Positions 52,196 through 61,542 of a DNA stretch of 64,000 nucleotides are shown one piece after another (position 1 is the first letter of the stretch; every line of letters starts with the position of its first letter). The position numbers and the translations under genes are program-made. The notes beneath the pieces were generated by a model that was not told the DNA's origin, ran no database searches, and saw only the letters and a program-made list of their open reading frames with translations. Source of the stretch: Aeromonas sobria (GTDB lineage Bacteria; Pseudomonadota; Gammaproteobacteria; Enterobacterales; Aeromonadaceae); contig NZ_CDBW01000012.1 of the NCBI RefSeq assembly GCF_000820145.1, forward strand, positions 1-64,000, given 5' to 3'.

Positions 52196-53920
52196 TTAAC
52201 GGCCCAGCTTGGCCTTGAGCATGGCGATGATGTCGCCAATGGCCACTTCCTGCTTCTCGCCGGAGCGGCGGCACTTGTACTCCACCACACCGTTGTCGAG
52301 GCTGCGATCGCCGATGACGATGGCGTGCGGCACACCCAGCAGCTCCATGTCGGCGAACATCACGCCCGGGCGTTCTTTACGGTCGTCGAACAGTACATCC
52401 ACACCAGCCGCTTTCAGCTCGGCGTAGAACTGCTGAGCCTGCTCGGCCACGCGCTCGGATTTGTGCATGTTCATCGGCACGATAGCTACTTCGAACGGGG
52501 CGATAGCTTCCGGCCAGATGATGCCGTACTGGTCGTTGTTCTGCTCGATGGCGGCAGCCACCAGACGGGAAACCCCGATACCGTAGCAACCCATCTCCAT
52601 GGTGACGGACTTGCCACCCTCGTTCAGTACGCTCGCCTTCATCGCTTCGGAGTACTTGGTACCCAGCTGGAAGATGTGGCCCACTTCGATACCGCGCTTG
52701 AGCAGCAGCTTGCCCTGGCCGCACGGGCTCGGGTCGCCTTCTACTACGTTGCGCAGGTCGGCAACTTCGTAAGCGGTGATGTCGCGATCCCAGTTGGCAC
52801 CGGTCAGGTGGAAACCGGTCTCGTTGGCGCCGCAGACGAAGTCCGCCAGATGGGCGGCGCTGCGATCGACGATGATGCGACCGGCAAAGCCGACCGGGCC
52901 GATGGAGCCTGCATCGCAACCGGCGGCAGCTTTAATCTGCTCGTCGTTGGCGAAGGTCAGCGGGTTGGCAACGCCAGAAAGCTTCTCGGCCTTGATTTCG
53001 TTCAGCTCGTGGTCGCCACGCAGTACCAGCGCGATGACGGCCTGCTTGCCGTGTTCGTCTTCTTCGGCCAGTACCAGCAGGGTTTTGGCGATGGCGGTCG
53101 GCGCCACGCTCAGGAAGGCGGCCACTTCGTCTATGGTATGAACAGCCGGGGTAGCAACCTTGGTCAGGGCAGCGGTAGCGGCAGCGCGCTCACCAGCGGG
53201 CGCCAGCGCTTCGGCCATCTCGATGTTGGCGGCGTACTCGGAGCTGTCGGAGAAGGCGATCAGGTCTTCACCGCTCTCGGCCAGCACCTGGAATTCATGG
53301 GAACCGGTACCACCGATGGAGCCGGTATCGGCCTGCACCGGACGGAAGTTCAGACCCATGCGGGTGAAGGCGGTGCAGTAGGCGGCGTGCATCCGCTCAT
53401 AGGTATCGATCAGCGAGGCCTTGTCGATGTGGAAGGAGTAGGCATCCTTCATCAGGAACTCGCGGCCACGCATCACGCCGAAACGGGGGCGCACTTCGTC
53501 GCGGAACTTGGTCTGGATCTGGTAGAGGTTGAGCGGCAGCTGCTTGTAGCTGTTCACTTCGTAACGAACCAGCGAGGTGATCACCTCTTCGTGTGTCGGG
53601 CCCAGCACGAAGGGGCGGTTGTGACGGTCGGTCAGACGGCACAGCTCGGGACCGTAGTCATCCCAGCGGCCTGACTCTTGCCACAGCTCGGCGGGTTGTA
53701 CCACCGGCATGGAGACTTCGATGGCACCAGCATTGTTCATCTCTTCGCGAACAATGTTCTCGATTTTTTTCAGTACCCGCAGACCGGTTGGCAACCAGGC
53801 ATACATGCCGGAGGCCAGTTTACGGATCATCCCGGCGCGCAGCATCAGCTGGTGGCTGACAACTTCAGCGTCGGAGGGGGTTTCCTTGAGAGTGGAAAGC
53901 AGATATTGGCTGGTACGCAT
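52196..53920 (-). CDS. proS: Prolyl-tRNA synthetase
   Basis: A 574-residue class II synthetase of the bacterial type. Motif 1-2 regions ([36 protein letters not shown]) and motif 3 ([13 protein letters not shown]) flank an inserted editing domain (about 225-390) with an YbaK-like character, which clears Ala-tRNA-Pro. The C-terminal anticodon domain ends about residue 570. It is a housekeeping gene with no sign of truncation. Confidence 0.97.
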   Translation of the reverse strand: MRTSQYLLSTLKETPSDAEVVSHQLMLRAGMIRKLASGMYAWLPTGLRVLKKIENIVREEMNNAGAIEVSMPVVQPAELWQESGRWDDYGPELCRLTDRHNRPFVLGPTHEEVITSLVRYEVNSYKQLPLNLYQIQTKFRDEVRPRFGVMRGREFLMKDAYSFHIDKASLIDTYERMHAAYCTAFTRMGLNFRPVQADTGSIGGTGSHEFQVLAESGEDLIAFSDSSEYAANIEMAEALAPAGERAAATAALTKVATPAVHTIDEVAAFLSVAPTAIAKTLLVLAEEDEHGKQAVIALVLRGDHELNEIKAEKLSGVANPLTFANDEQIKAAAGCDAGSIGPVGFAGRIIVDRSAAHLADFVCGANETGFHLTGANWDRDITAYEVADLRNVVEGDPSPCGQGKLLLKRGIEVGHIFQLGTKYSEAMKASVLNEGGKSVTMEMGCYGIGVSRLVAAAIEQNNDQYGIIWPEAIAPFEVAIVPMNMHKSERVAEQAQQFYAELKAAGVDVLFDDRKERPGVMFADMELLGVPHAIVIGDRSLDNGVVEYKCRRSGEKQEVAIGDIIAMLKAKLGR

Positions 53921-54194
53921 CGCGGTAGACCTTAGCTAAGACGGGCGCTGGGCCCTGGATAAATTCAAGGGCGGAATTTTAACAGGCTGGGCGTTGCGGC
54001 CCAAGGGCTAAATTTAACGCAGCCCTGAAAGGTAACAGGGCTCGGCAGATGGCCAGGCGCCACAACCATTACAACACGCAGGCTTTTTATGCCTGCAATT
54101 TGGCCGGATCTCCGCTAAACTCTGCCACCTTTTCTCGATGGGCATGGCTGTGCCGCGTCCATCACCCCCCATTTTTGTATTTTTGGAGCCGCTC

Positions 54195-55547
54195 ATGCCG
54201 TTAGTGGGACATCAACACCAGATCGAGATCCTGGAACTGACCGACAAAGGAGATGGCAAAGGACGCCTGTTCGATCGCCCCCTGTTTGTCGAAGGTCTGC
54301 TGCCCGGTGAGCAGGCGCTGGTGGAGCTGACCGAGGTCAAGCCGAACTATCTGCATGGCAAGGTCACCGAGCTGCTCCAGCCCTCTGCCGATCGGGTTGC
54401 CGATTTCTGCCCCAACACCGAGTGCGGTGGTTGTCAGGTACGCCCGCTGGCCTATCCGGCCCAGCTCAAGCTCAAGCAGGCACTGGTGCAGAGCGCACTG
54501 GAGCAGGCTGGGTTGGGGGAGACCAAGGTCAACCCGATCCTCGGTATGGAGAGCCCGTTTGCCTACCGCAACAAGGCCCAATACGCGGTGCGTGGCTGCG
54601 AAGCCGGTGCCGAGATCGGCTTTTATCGCAAGCACTCCCACGATCTGATCACTGCCGATGACTGCGCGGTGCAGGATTCACTGCACGTGGAACTGAACGC
54701 CCGGGTGCGCAACTGGATGCGCGAGCATGACATCGCCGCCTATGACGAAGTGAACCACACTGGCTGCGTGCGCAACCTGATGACCCGTAAGGGCTTCAAG
54801 AGCGGCGAGCTGATGGTAGTGCTGGTGACCCTGGGTGACGCGCTGCCGTTCGAAGCCGAGCTGCTGGCAAGCTTGAGCGATCTGCCGATCACCACTCTGG
54901 TACAGAACATCAACGATGAGCGCACCAACCGCATTCTGGGGGCCACCAACCGGGTGCTGCTGGGCGAAGGGGTTATCCGCGACAAAATCCACGAACTCGA
55001 GTTCGAGATCTCGCCGCTCTCCTTCTTCCAAAACAACCCGACCCAGACCGATGTGCTCTACTCCAGCGCCCTCGAATATGCCGAGCTGACAGGCAATGAG
55101 ACGGTGTTCGACATCTATTGCGGTATCGGCACCATCTCCCTGTTCCTGGCTGGCAAGGCCGCCAAGGTGGTGGGGATCGAGTCGGTGGAGAGCGCCATCA
55201 GCGATGCCCGCCGCAATGCCGCCCTCAACGGCATCGAGCACACCGAATTCCACGTTGGCAAGGCCGAGCAGCTGATGCCCGAGCTGCACGCTCAGGGCGT
55301 GACCGCTGATGTGGTGGTGCTGGATCCGCCCCGCAAGGGTTGTGACAAGGCGGTGCTGCAGACCCTGGTGGCCATGGCGCCCCGTCGGCTGGTCTATGTC
55401 TCCTGCAACCCGCAGACTCTGGCCCGCGATCTCGCCTGGCTGGTCAAGCAGGGCTTCGTGCTGGACGAGGTACAGCCGGTCGATATGTTCCCGCACTCCA
55501 TGCATGTGGAAGCGGTTGCTCGTCTGAGCCTGCCCGCCAAGGCGTGA
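54195..55547 (+). CDS. RNA (uracil-C5)-methyltransferase, RlmD/RumA family
   Basis: A 450-residue TrmA/RumA-family enzyme. An N-terminal TRAM domain (about 5-62) precedes a cysteine set C72-x4-C77-x2-C80 plus C157, the 4Fe-4S ligands of RlmD, and a SAM domain with FDIYCGIGTISLFLAG and the catalytic DPPRKGCD and SCNPQTLARD. It probably makes m5U in 23S rRNA. In E. coli, rlmD is near relA; here the neighbour is proS, so RlmD or an RlmCD-like paralogue remain possible. The ATG at 54195 follows GGAG. A weak hairpin (54021-54042) lies in the 274-bp spacer behind proS. Confidence 0.85.
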   Translation: MPLVGHQHQIEILELTDKGDGKGRLFDRPLFVEGLLPGEQALVELTEVKPNYLHGKVTELLQPSADRVADFCPNTECGGCQVRPLAYPAQLKLKQALVQSALEQAGLGETKVNPILGMESPFAYRNKAQYAVRGCEAGAEIGFYRKHSHDLITADDCAVQDSLHVELNARVRNWMREHDIAAYDEVNHTGCVRNLMTRKGFKSGELMVVLVTLGDALPFEAELLASLSDLPITTLVQNINDERTNRILGATNRVLLGEGVIRDKIHELEFEISPLSFFQNNPTQTDVLYSSALEYAELTGNETVFDIYCGIGTISLFLAGKAAKVVGIESVESAISDARRNAALNGIEHTEFHVGKAEQLMPELHAQGVTADVVVLDPPRKGCDKAVLQTLVAMAPRRLVYVSCNPQTLARDLAWLVKQGFVLDEVQPVDMFPHSMHVEAVARLSLPAKA

Positions 55548-55570
55548 GTCATCACCTGACACTCGCCCAT

Positions 55571-55603
55571 AAAAAAACGACGCCAATTGGCGTCGTTTTT
55601 TTA
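55571..55603. terminator. Bidirectional terminator after the m5U methyltransferase
   Basis: AAAAAAACGACGCCA and TGGCGTCGTTTTTTT form a perfect palindromic hairpin, with A and T tracts for convergent transcription of the methyltransferase and pqiC. Confidence 0.92.
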
Positions 55604-55627
55604 TATCTGCAATCCGGGGTAGACCGG

Positions 55628-56200
55628 TTAGCTTGCGCTCTGGCGCACCTCGGCGGCGATCTGGTCGAGCAGCTGTTGCCAGCCCTGACCCAGTTCGTTC
55701 ACCAGCGCGTTGTAGCCATCGGCGGGCAGTACCCTCTCCTGACGGAAGGGGGCATCGCGCAGCACGGTGCCATCTTCCGCCAGTAGTCGCCAGCGGCCGC
55801 TCAACACGGCGCTGCCGTCATGACGGCCCTGAAAGCGTTCCACCAGAATAGTCAGCACCGGCCCCTTGCGGGCGCCATCCTGCCGTACCACCCAGCCCGG
55901 CAGCCGGGTCGAGAGGCCATTGAGGGTGAGCTGGTTGAGCTGATCGTCCAGCGAGCCAGCCCAGCGGTGATACTCGGTGAAGTGCAGCTCTTGCCCTTCC
56001 AGTTGATAGACCAGGCTGATCCGGTCGAGCTGACTGGCGAGGCTGATCGGGCGCAGCACCAGCTGGTGCTGCGGTTTGGCCGCTACGGCGACCGGCTGCG
56101 GGCTGTCGGCATCGAGCGAGTAGTAGTGCAGGCTCGGTTGGCTGTTGCTACAACCCGCCAGCAGGCCCAGCAGGGCCAGCGTCAGGATCTGTTTTTTCAT
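55628..56200 (-). CDS. pqiC: Outer-membrane lipoprotein PqiC
   Basis: A 190-residue lipoprotein (lipobox LLAGC, C17) of the PqiC/YmbA family. The segment HYYSLDAD and the domain following match the ABC-type transport auxiliary lipoprotein fold. PqiC sits in the outer membrane at the end of the PqiB tunnel that moves lipids between membranes. It overlaps pqiB by 4 bp. Confidence 0.92.
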   Translation of the reverse strand: MKKQILTLALLGLLAGCSNSQPSLHYYSLDADSPQPVAVAAKPQHQLVLRPISLASQLDRISLVYQLEGQELHFTEYHRWAGSLDDQLNQLTLNGLSTRLPGWVVRQDGARKGPVLTILVERFQGRHDGSAVLSGRWRLLAEDGTVLRDAPFRQERVLPADGYNALVNELGQGWQQLLDQIAAEVRQSAS

Positions 56201-57846
56201 TGTTTGCCTCGCTTGGGCTCAGGGTCCGATGGATGCGCGCGATCGAAGATCAGCGAGCTTGGCTGCTCGTTGAGGGAGTGCACCAGCGGCTGCAGTTCAC
56301 GCATCAACTGATTGAGGGTCTGCACCGACTGACGCAGGTCCTGATTGGTCTGTGACTGGGCATCATAGGCCTGCAAGGTCTCCTGCAGCTGCTTGAGGCT
56401 CTCGTTAAGCGATGCCGGTAGCTGCTGGGTTGCATCCTTGGCGGTGAGCTTGTTCAGGTTGGCACTGACCGCCCCGATGTTCTTCAGGGTGCCATCCAGA
56501 GTGGAGAGTGATCCGTTGACCTTGGCCAGGGTGGTCGCCATGTCCATGTCGACAAACTTGTCGAGGATGGTGTTTACCTTGCGCTCAATCTGGTCCAGTC
56601 CGCCCTGTACGGTGGGGAACACCTGATAGCCGGCCAGCTTGGCCTGCTCGAAGCGTGGTGCATCCGGGTAGAAGTTGAGATCGATGATCTTGCCACCGGT
56701 CAGCAGGCTCGAGGTCTTGAGGCTGGCACGCAACCCCTCCTTGAACTGCTTGCCGAACAGGGCGCGCCACTGATCCTTCTCCGCCTTGGCATAGCGGTGG
56801 GAGAGGCGTTGCACTTCGATGCGGGCCAGCACCGGGATCTGGCGGCTCTTGAAGATCTGCACGCCCTTGTCCTCGATGAGGTAGGGGGCGGAGATGACGG
56901 TACCGACCCGGATGCCACGATACTGCACGGCGGCGCCCGGGTGCAGGCCACCCACGTTGTCATCGAACAGGAAGACGTAGTCGATGAACTGATCCAGACT
57001 ACCGGCCAGCACGCTCGCCTCATCCTGGAACAGGGTGAAATTTTCCATCTTGGTAACGGGTTCACCGGGCGACCAGCCGGGTGGCAGACCCATGGTGATG
57101 CCGCCGTCGAGCAGGCTCTCCAGTGAATCCATCTTCACCTTCATCCCTTCACTGCTCATGGAGACTTCGAAGCCCGGCGTCAGCCAGAAGCGGGAGTTGC
57201 TGCTGACCAGAATGTCATAAGGGGCATTGATGAAGACTTGATACTGCATCTCGCTCTTTTCTGGCAGGAACTTCGCCTCTTCCACCTGACCTATGGTGAA
57301 GCCCTGATAGTTGATGGGCGAGCCTTCGCTCAGCGCGCGGGTGTCGCGACTGTTGAGGGTGAGGCGCAGTCCCTTGGCATCAAGGGAGGCGAGCGGCGGT
57401 TTGTCGAGCATGGCGTACTCGTCCAGTGCCCGTCCTTTCTTGCCGGTGGAGAGTTCGATATAGGCACCGGAGAGCAGGGTGCCGAGGCCGGAGACCCCTT
57501 CACGACCCACCCGTGGCTTGACCACCCAGAACTGGCTGTCACCGCGCAGCATGCCTGCAGCGGCATTGCTTAGTCGCCCCCGCAGCACCGCGTGGCTGTA
57601 GTCATCGCTCAGTTCGACCGCTTCAATTCGGCCGACATCGACCTCGCGGGAGCGGATCACCGTCTTGCCCGCCACTATGCCTTCGGCAGTGGCGACTGTC
57701 AGGGTGAAGCTGGGGCCCTGGGAGTACCAGTGCTGGAACAGCATCCAGAGACCGATGAACAGCGCCAGCAGAGGCACCATCCAGATTGCGGCAGCAGAGC
57801 TCATAAAATCAGAGCCCGGTTTCCACCTTTTTTTACGCTCACTCAC
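56197..57846 (-). CDS. pqiB: MCE-domain protein PqiB
   Basis: A 549-residue inner-membrane-anchored protein: one membrane segment (about 14-35), three MCE domains (starting near 45, 160 and 290), and a long C-terminal coiled coil (about 400-530). It forms a hexameric needle that spans the periplasm for lipid transport, with PqiA in the inner membrane and PqiC at the outer membrane. It overlaps pqiA by 8 bp and pqiC by 4 bp. Confidence 0.94.
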   Translation of the reverse strand: MSERKKRWKPGSDFMSSAAAIWMVPLLALFIGLWMLFQHWYSQGPSFTLTVATAEGIVAGKTVIRSREVDVGRIEAVELSDDYSHAVLRGRLSNAAAGMLRGDSQFWVVKPRVGREGVSGLGTLLSGAYIELSTGKKGRALDEYAMLDKPPLASLDAKGLRLTLNSRDTRALSEGSPINYQGFTIGQVEEAKFLPEKSEMQYQVFINAPYDILVSSNSRFWLTPGFEVSMSSEGMKVKMDSLESLLDGGITMGLPPGWSPGEPVTKMENFTLFQDEASVLAGSLDQFIDYVFLFDDNVGGLHPGAAVQYRGIRVGTVISAPYLIEDKGVQIFKSRQIPVLARIEVQRLSHRYAKAEKDQWRALFGKQFKEGLRASLKTSSLLTGGKIIDLNFYPDAPRFEQAKLAGYQVFPTVQGGLDQIERKVNTILDKFVDMDMATTLAKVNGSLSTLDGTLKNIGAVSANLNKLTAKDATQQLPASLNESLKQLQETLQAYDAQSQTNQDLRQSVQTLNQLMRELQPLVHSLNEQPSSLIFDRAHPSDPEPKRGKQ

Positions 57847-59110
57847 GTTCGGGGTCTCCTTGTTGTAAATCCCAGATCAAGCGGGCATCGAAACTCATGG
57901 CTGCGACCATGGTGATCAATACCACGCCTGCAAATGCAACGGCCGCAGGGCCAGGATAGATAGTCATCAGATTGTCGAGCCGGATCAGGCCAGCGAGGAT
58001 GGCGACCACGAAGACGTCGATCATTGACCAGCGTCCGACAAATTCAGTCATACGATAAAGTTTGAGCTTGCCTAGCGGCGAGGCGGCATGGCCGCGCTGC
58101 ACCATATAGCAAAGCCAGAATAGCGCCACTATTTTTACCAGCGGCACTACCACGCTGGCGAAGAAAATGACGGCTGCAATCGGGTAGGAGCCCATGGCCC
58201 ACAACAGCACCACACCGCCAAGAATGGTGGAGGGACTGTCATCGCCGAGAAACACCGTATTCATGATGGGATAGAGGTTGGCGGGTACATAAAGAATGGC
58301 GGAGGTAAACAGCAGTGCCCAGGTACGGTTGAGGCCGCCGGGTTTGCGCGCATGCAGGTGACCGCCACAGCGGGCGCAGCTATGGCAGCCCAACTCGCTC
58401 AGGGCGCCACAGATATGGCAGCCCACCAGACCCGATGCCAGCGCGCCCGCTTCAGGATCGATTTCGCGCGGCTCGGAGGGGCCGAACAGCCGCTGCCATA
58501 GCCACATCCGGTCCAGTGAGGAGATCATCTTGATCAGCAGCAGGGTGTAACCGACGAAGGCCCAGAACGACAGCCCCATCTTGATGTCGGCCATCCCCAT
58601 CAGCTTGACCAGCGAGATCAGTACCCCCACCAGAAACACATCCACCATCAGCCAGGGTTTGATCCGGCAAAGCAGGCGGCCGAGAGAGCGCAAGGCATTA
58701 CTGTGGAGATCTTTATCGATACGCCACAGCACCAGCATGATGGAGCCCATGTAGACCAGCGGCAATCCGATCAGGGTCACACTGAGCACGGCGCCGAGAA
58801 ACAGATAGCCCTCATCCACCAGGGTGGTGATGCTCTGTAGAAAGGTCATCTCCTGGCCGATCCCTTTGGCCGAGAAGGACATAAAGGTAAAGGCGTTGGC
58901 GAGCACGAACATGATAAGTGCAGCGAAACCATAGGCGATAGGGCGCAGCTCCTGCTGTGGCAGGTAACGACTGAGCGTGTGTCCGCAACGGGGACAGCAG
59001 CTGGCCTGGCCTACCTCGAGCGGTGTGGCCGGTATCAGCAGATCACACTCTTCGCAGGCAGTGGCATCATGGATATAGGTGGTGTGGTGTTGGTGTGAAA
59101 CCGGATGCAA
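57839..59110 (-). CDS. pqiA: Paraquat-inducible inner-membrane protein PqiA
   Basis: A 423-residue membrane protein with two PqiA domains, each headed by a zinc-ribbon-like cysteine cluster: CEEC and CCPRC near the start, then CHIC and CHSCARC in the middle, and four membrane segments after each. It is the inner-membrane partner of PqiB. The start is uncertain. I prefer TTG at 59110, which gives an N-terminus of family length; the frame stays open to an ATG at 59242, which has no ribosome binding site and lies close to the hfq-like promoter. Confidence 0.85.
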   Translation of the reverse strand: MHPVSHQHHTTYIHDATACEECDLLIPATPLEVGQASCCPRCGHTLSRYLPQQELRPIAYGFAALIMFVLANAFTFMSFSAKGIGQEMTFLQSITTLVDEGYLFLGAVLSVTLIGLPLVYMGSIMLVLWRIDKDLHSNALRSLGRLLCRIKPWLMVDVFLVGVLISLVKLMGMADIKMGLSFWAFVGYTLLLIKMISSLDRMWLWQRLFGPSEPREIDPEAGALASGLVGCHICGALSELGCHSCARCGGHLHARKPGGLNRTWALLFTSAILYVPANLYPIMNTVFLGDDSPSTILGGVVLLWAMGSYPIAAVIFFASVVVPLVKIVALFWLCYMVQRGHAASPLGKLKLYRMTEFVGRWSMIDVFVVAILAGLIRLDNLMTIYPGPAAVAFAGVVLITMVAAMSFDARLIWDLQQGDPERE

Positions 59111-59285
59111 GATAAAACCCCAGATAAGGCCCGTAGAGGAGCCAGAATTGGCAATTATCGCAGTTGTACTGGTCAGCGACCAGCCCCCGGAGGCCGCTAT
59201 TGCTGGTGGGAGTGAGAATGACTTTGACAAGCCAGTGGCCATTTAGCACAATCAAACGCCACTTTTTTCTGCGGGACAATAACTT

Positions 59286-59645
59286 ATGACAACTGAATCC
59301 CCAAGCTACTCCACCATTGAGCAAGCCTTTTCCCTTGGTAACGGGCAAGATTCCGCCCTTAACTGGTTGCGTAAGAATCGCAGTCAGGTTGCCATTTTTC
59401 TGGTGAGCGGCATCAAGCTGGAAGGCACCATCAGTGGCTTTGACCAGTACAGCGTGCTGTTGACCGATGCCCATGGTAATCAGCAGCTGGTCTACAAGGC
59501 CAAGATCTCCACCATCGCCATGCACTCTGGCCGTCCGCCGGTGAACATCCAGCGCGCCCGCAAGCCTCGTGTCTCCATGGCGCCGCGTCCCCATAGTGCC
59601 CCGGGCCGTTATGATGACAATCAGGGCGGTGGTAACAACGAGTAA
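59286..59645 (+). CDS. Divergent Hfq-like RNA-binding (Sm) protein
   Basis: A 119-residue protein with an Hfq-type Sm fold (about 21-78). QDSALNWLRKNRSQVAIFLV and SGIKLEGTISGFDQYSVLL align with Hfq, keeping the Gln (Q21), the basic rim (RKNR) and Gln in FDQ. But the Sm2 motif YKH of Hfq is YKA (70-72), F42 is replaced by Y55, and the turn before Sm2 is longer. A 20-residue N-terminal part and a Pro/Arg/Gly tail (82-119) differ from E. coli Hfq (102 residues). The gene is divergent from pqiA and not in a miaA-hfq-hflX cluster, so it is probably an additional Hfq. No ribosome binding site is obvious. Confidence 0.82.
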   Translation: MTTESPSYSTIEQAFSLGNGQDSALNWLRKNRSQVAIFLVSGIKLEGTISGFDQYSVLLTDAHGNQQLVYKAKISTIAMHSGRPPVNIQRARKPRVSMAPRPHSAPGRYDDNQGGGNNE

Positions 59646-59695
59646 TCGTCTGCCCCGACCTGCCCGTTGACGCGCCCTGCGTCAGCGGCTGACGT

Positions 59696-59738
59696 AACCG
59701 GCTCTCATTTTCAATCCTGTCCCGTATGGGAGCCGGTT
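59696..59738. repeat. 12-bp inverted repeat after the Hfq-like gene
   Basis: AACCGGCTCTCA (59696-59707) pairs with TGGGAGCCGGTT (59727-59738), with one G-U pair, around a 19-base loop. Neither strand has a long T tract. It could be a terminator of the Hfq-like gene or a structured 3' end. Confidence 0.6.
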
Positions 59739-59777
59739 CCGCTTATCGCCCCTTGCAGGGCGATATCTGTTTCTGCA

Positions 59778-60368
59778 TCACTCCGTTAGCCCGATCGGCT
59801 TGCCCTCTTTGACCATACAGGTCTGCATTCCTGCGGCTTTTCCTGCCTGTACCCCGATGCCGGTATCTTCAAACACCAGACAGCCTGACGGCGCGACCCC
59901 CAGCTTGCTGGCGACCAGCAGGAAGGTATCCGGATTGGGTTTGTGCAGTTCCACGTCGTCAGCAGTGACGACGACGGAGAAGTAGCGATCCAGCCCGGTG
60001 TTGCGCAGCACCGCTTCGGCGTTGACGCGGGGCGAGCCGGTGCCGATCCCCATCGGGATAACGCCGTGATAGCGCTCGACCAGTGCCTGCATGGCCGGGA
60101 AGACGGTGGCCTTGTGCAGGTTGGCGACATAGTGCTCGGTTTTGCAGCGGGTTACGGCGAGTGGATCGAGGGGGAGCTGTTGCTCTTGCGCGACCAGCAG
60201 GGCGATCTTGCGGCTCGGCATGCCGCCCAGTTCATAGAACCAGTCGGCATCGAAGTGAAAGCCAAACTCGCGGGCGGCATGCTCCCAGGCGGCGAGGTGC
60301 AGTGGCATGGAGTCGACCAGGGTGCCATCAAGGTCAAAGACCAGGCCTTGGAATCCGGAAAGGGTCAT
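59778..60368 (-). CDS. yqaB: HAD-superfamily phosphatase, YqaB-like
   Basis: A 196-residue HAD hydrolase. Motif I DLDGTLVDSMPLH, a cap domain, the GIGTGSPR motif II, a lysine in HKPNPDTF (motif III) and VFEDTGIGVQAG (motif IV) are complete. It resembles YqaB, the E. coli fructose-1-phosphate/6-phosphogluconate phosphatase, and the beta-phosphoglucomutase group; those differ only in fine detail. It is alone between convergent and co-directional units. Confidence 0.86.
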   Translation of the reverse strand: MTLSGFQGLVFDLDGTLVDSMPLHLAAWEHAAREFGFHFDADWFYELGGMPSRKIALLVAQEQQLPLDPLAVTRCKTEHYVANLHKATVFPAMQALVERYHGVIPMGIGTGSPRVNAEAVLRNTGLDRYFSVVVTADDVELHKPNPDTFLLVASKLGVAPSGCLVFEDTGIGVQAGKAAGMQTCMVKEGKPIGLTE

Positions 60369-60434
60369 GGTGCGGAGTCTGTCTTGGAAATAAGGGGGCC
60401 CATTTTAGCCAGTGACTCCCCGGCTTGCCATCAC

Positions 60435-61538
60435 CTAACGGGTGAGAAACGCTTGCCCCCACATTTGCGCTTGAAAATAGACAGGGGTGAGCTTGGCAGG
60501 AGCGAGTTGGTATTTGGGGGCAAGTTGCTCCAGCAGGGCCCAGTTGCCCTGTTCATAAGTGCTGGCTAGCTGGAACAGGTGAAACAGTGGCCCTTCGTGC
60601 AATTCGATGGCCCGCTTCACACTTTTTGGCAAGTGAGCCATCAGCGGCTCCGACAGCATGGAGCCGTCGAGCACCAGCCCCACCAGAAAGGCCCAGCTCG
60701 CCTCGGCTTTGCCCTGCGAGGTGAGGGCAATCAGCTCACAGAAACGGGCGCGGGCAATGGCGATCCGGGTGCAGGCCTCTGGCATATGCTGGCTCATTTT
60801 GGCCAGACCATTGATCAGCACAAACTTGCGGATCTCCTGCTCCCCCAGATAGGAGAGGGCGCGGGACACCGAGGTGATGGGGCTGGCGTGATCAAAACCG
60901 GGGGAGTTGACATAGGTGATCAACTGACCGGGCAGCGAGGTGTCTTGCTCGAGCAAGCGAGCCACTTGGGAAAAAGAGAACTCCTCGTGGCAGATAAGCT
61001 GGAGGATCTGCTGCACCAGCACCATGTCGGGTTTGTTTGCTCGCTGGTTAACCAGTTCGGGGCGAGCGAGAAAGCCACCGGCAAAGAAGTCGACACCGCT
61101 CTCTCTGAGGGGGAGAAAGTCAGCCCAGGTTTCGATATTGAGCGCCATCCGCTTGTGTTCGGTGGGTTGGCAGATCCCCTCTTCTCCCATCCAGAACACC
61201 AGCATGCGACTGGCACCGAGCCAGCGTGGATCCCGGTTGGCACCGTGCACCGCCAGTCGGCGTCGGCTGTCGCGCCACTGTTCCAGCACCGGAAACGAGC
61301 TGGGTAGCCGTTCGCTCGACGCCTCAACCAGCGGGATCGCATCCTGATCCAGCAGCAGGGGGCGCTGTTCATCGAGTTGTTCGTGAGTGAACGGCACCAG
61401 ATATTGACGCCCCTGCGCCAGCAGGCGGCAATGTTGCGCCAGTGAAGGCCATTCGGCCGGTGAGCTGAGCTGATAGTCGATGCCGTAGGCCACCAGAGCC
61501 AGGCGACGATTGAAGATGGGGTAACGACGCAACAGCAT
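60435..61538 (-). CDS. HDOD-domain signalling protein with EAL-like N-terminus
   Basis: A 367-residue protein of the YuxH layout: an N-terminal region (RRYPIFNRRLALVAYGIDYQ) like a degenerate EAL domain, without catalytic residues, followed by an HDOD domain (about 175-360; QLICHEEFSFSQVARLLEQD and ALSYLGEQEIRKFVLINGL). HDOD proteins link c-di-GMP or stress signals to other regulators. It starts 4 nt after the stop of the GAF-GGDEF gene, so the two are one transcription unit. Confidence 0.85.
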   Translation of the reverse strand: MLLRRYPIFNRRLALVAYGIDYQLSSPAEWPSLAQHCRLLAQGRQYLVPFTHEQLDEQRPLLLDQDAIPLVEASSERLPSSFPVLEQWRDSRRRLAVHGANRDPRWLGASRMLVFWMGEEGICQPTEHKRMALNIETWADFLPLRESGVDFFAGGFLARPELVNQRANKPDMVLVQQILQLICHEEFSFSQVARLLEQDTSLPGQLITYVNSPGFDHASPITSVSRALSYLGEQEIRKFVLINGLAKMSQHMPEACTRIAIARARFCELIALTSQGKAEASWAFLVGLVLDGSMLSEPLMAHLPKSVKRAIELHEGPLFHLFQLASTYEQGNWALLEQLAPKYQLAPAKLTPVYFQAQMWGQAFLTR

Positions 61539-61542
61539 GGGA

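Noticed and set aside
52061..53674. 537-residue open frame on the plus strand opposite proS
   Set aside because: It lies antisense to an intact proS in the phase expected from GC-rich codon use, has low-complexity His/Gln/Gly composition and no motif.
54021..54042. AGCCCTG/CAGGGCT hairpin between proS and the methyltransferase
   Set aside because: No T tract on either strand and both genes diverge here, so there is no reason to call it a terminator.
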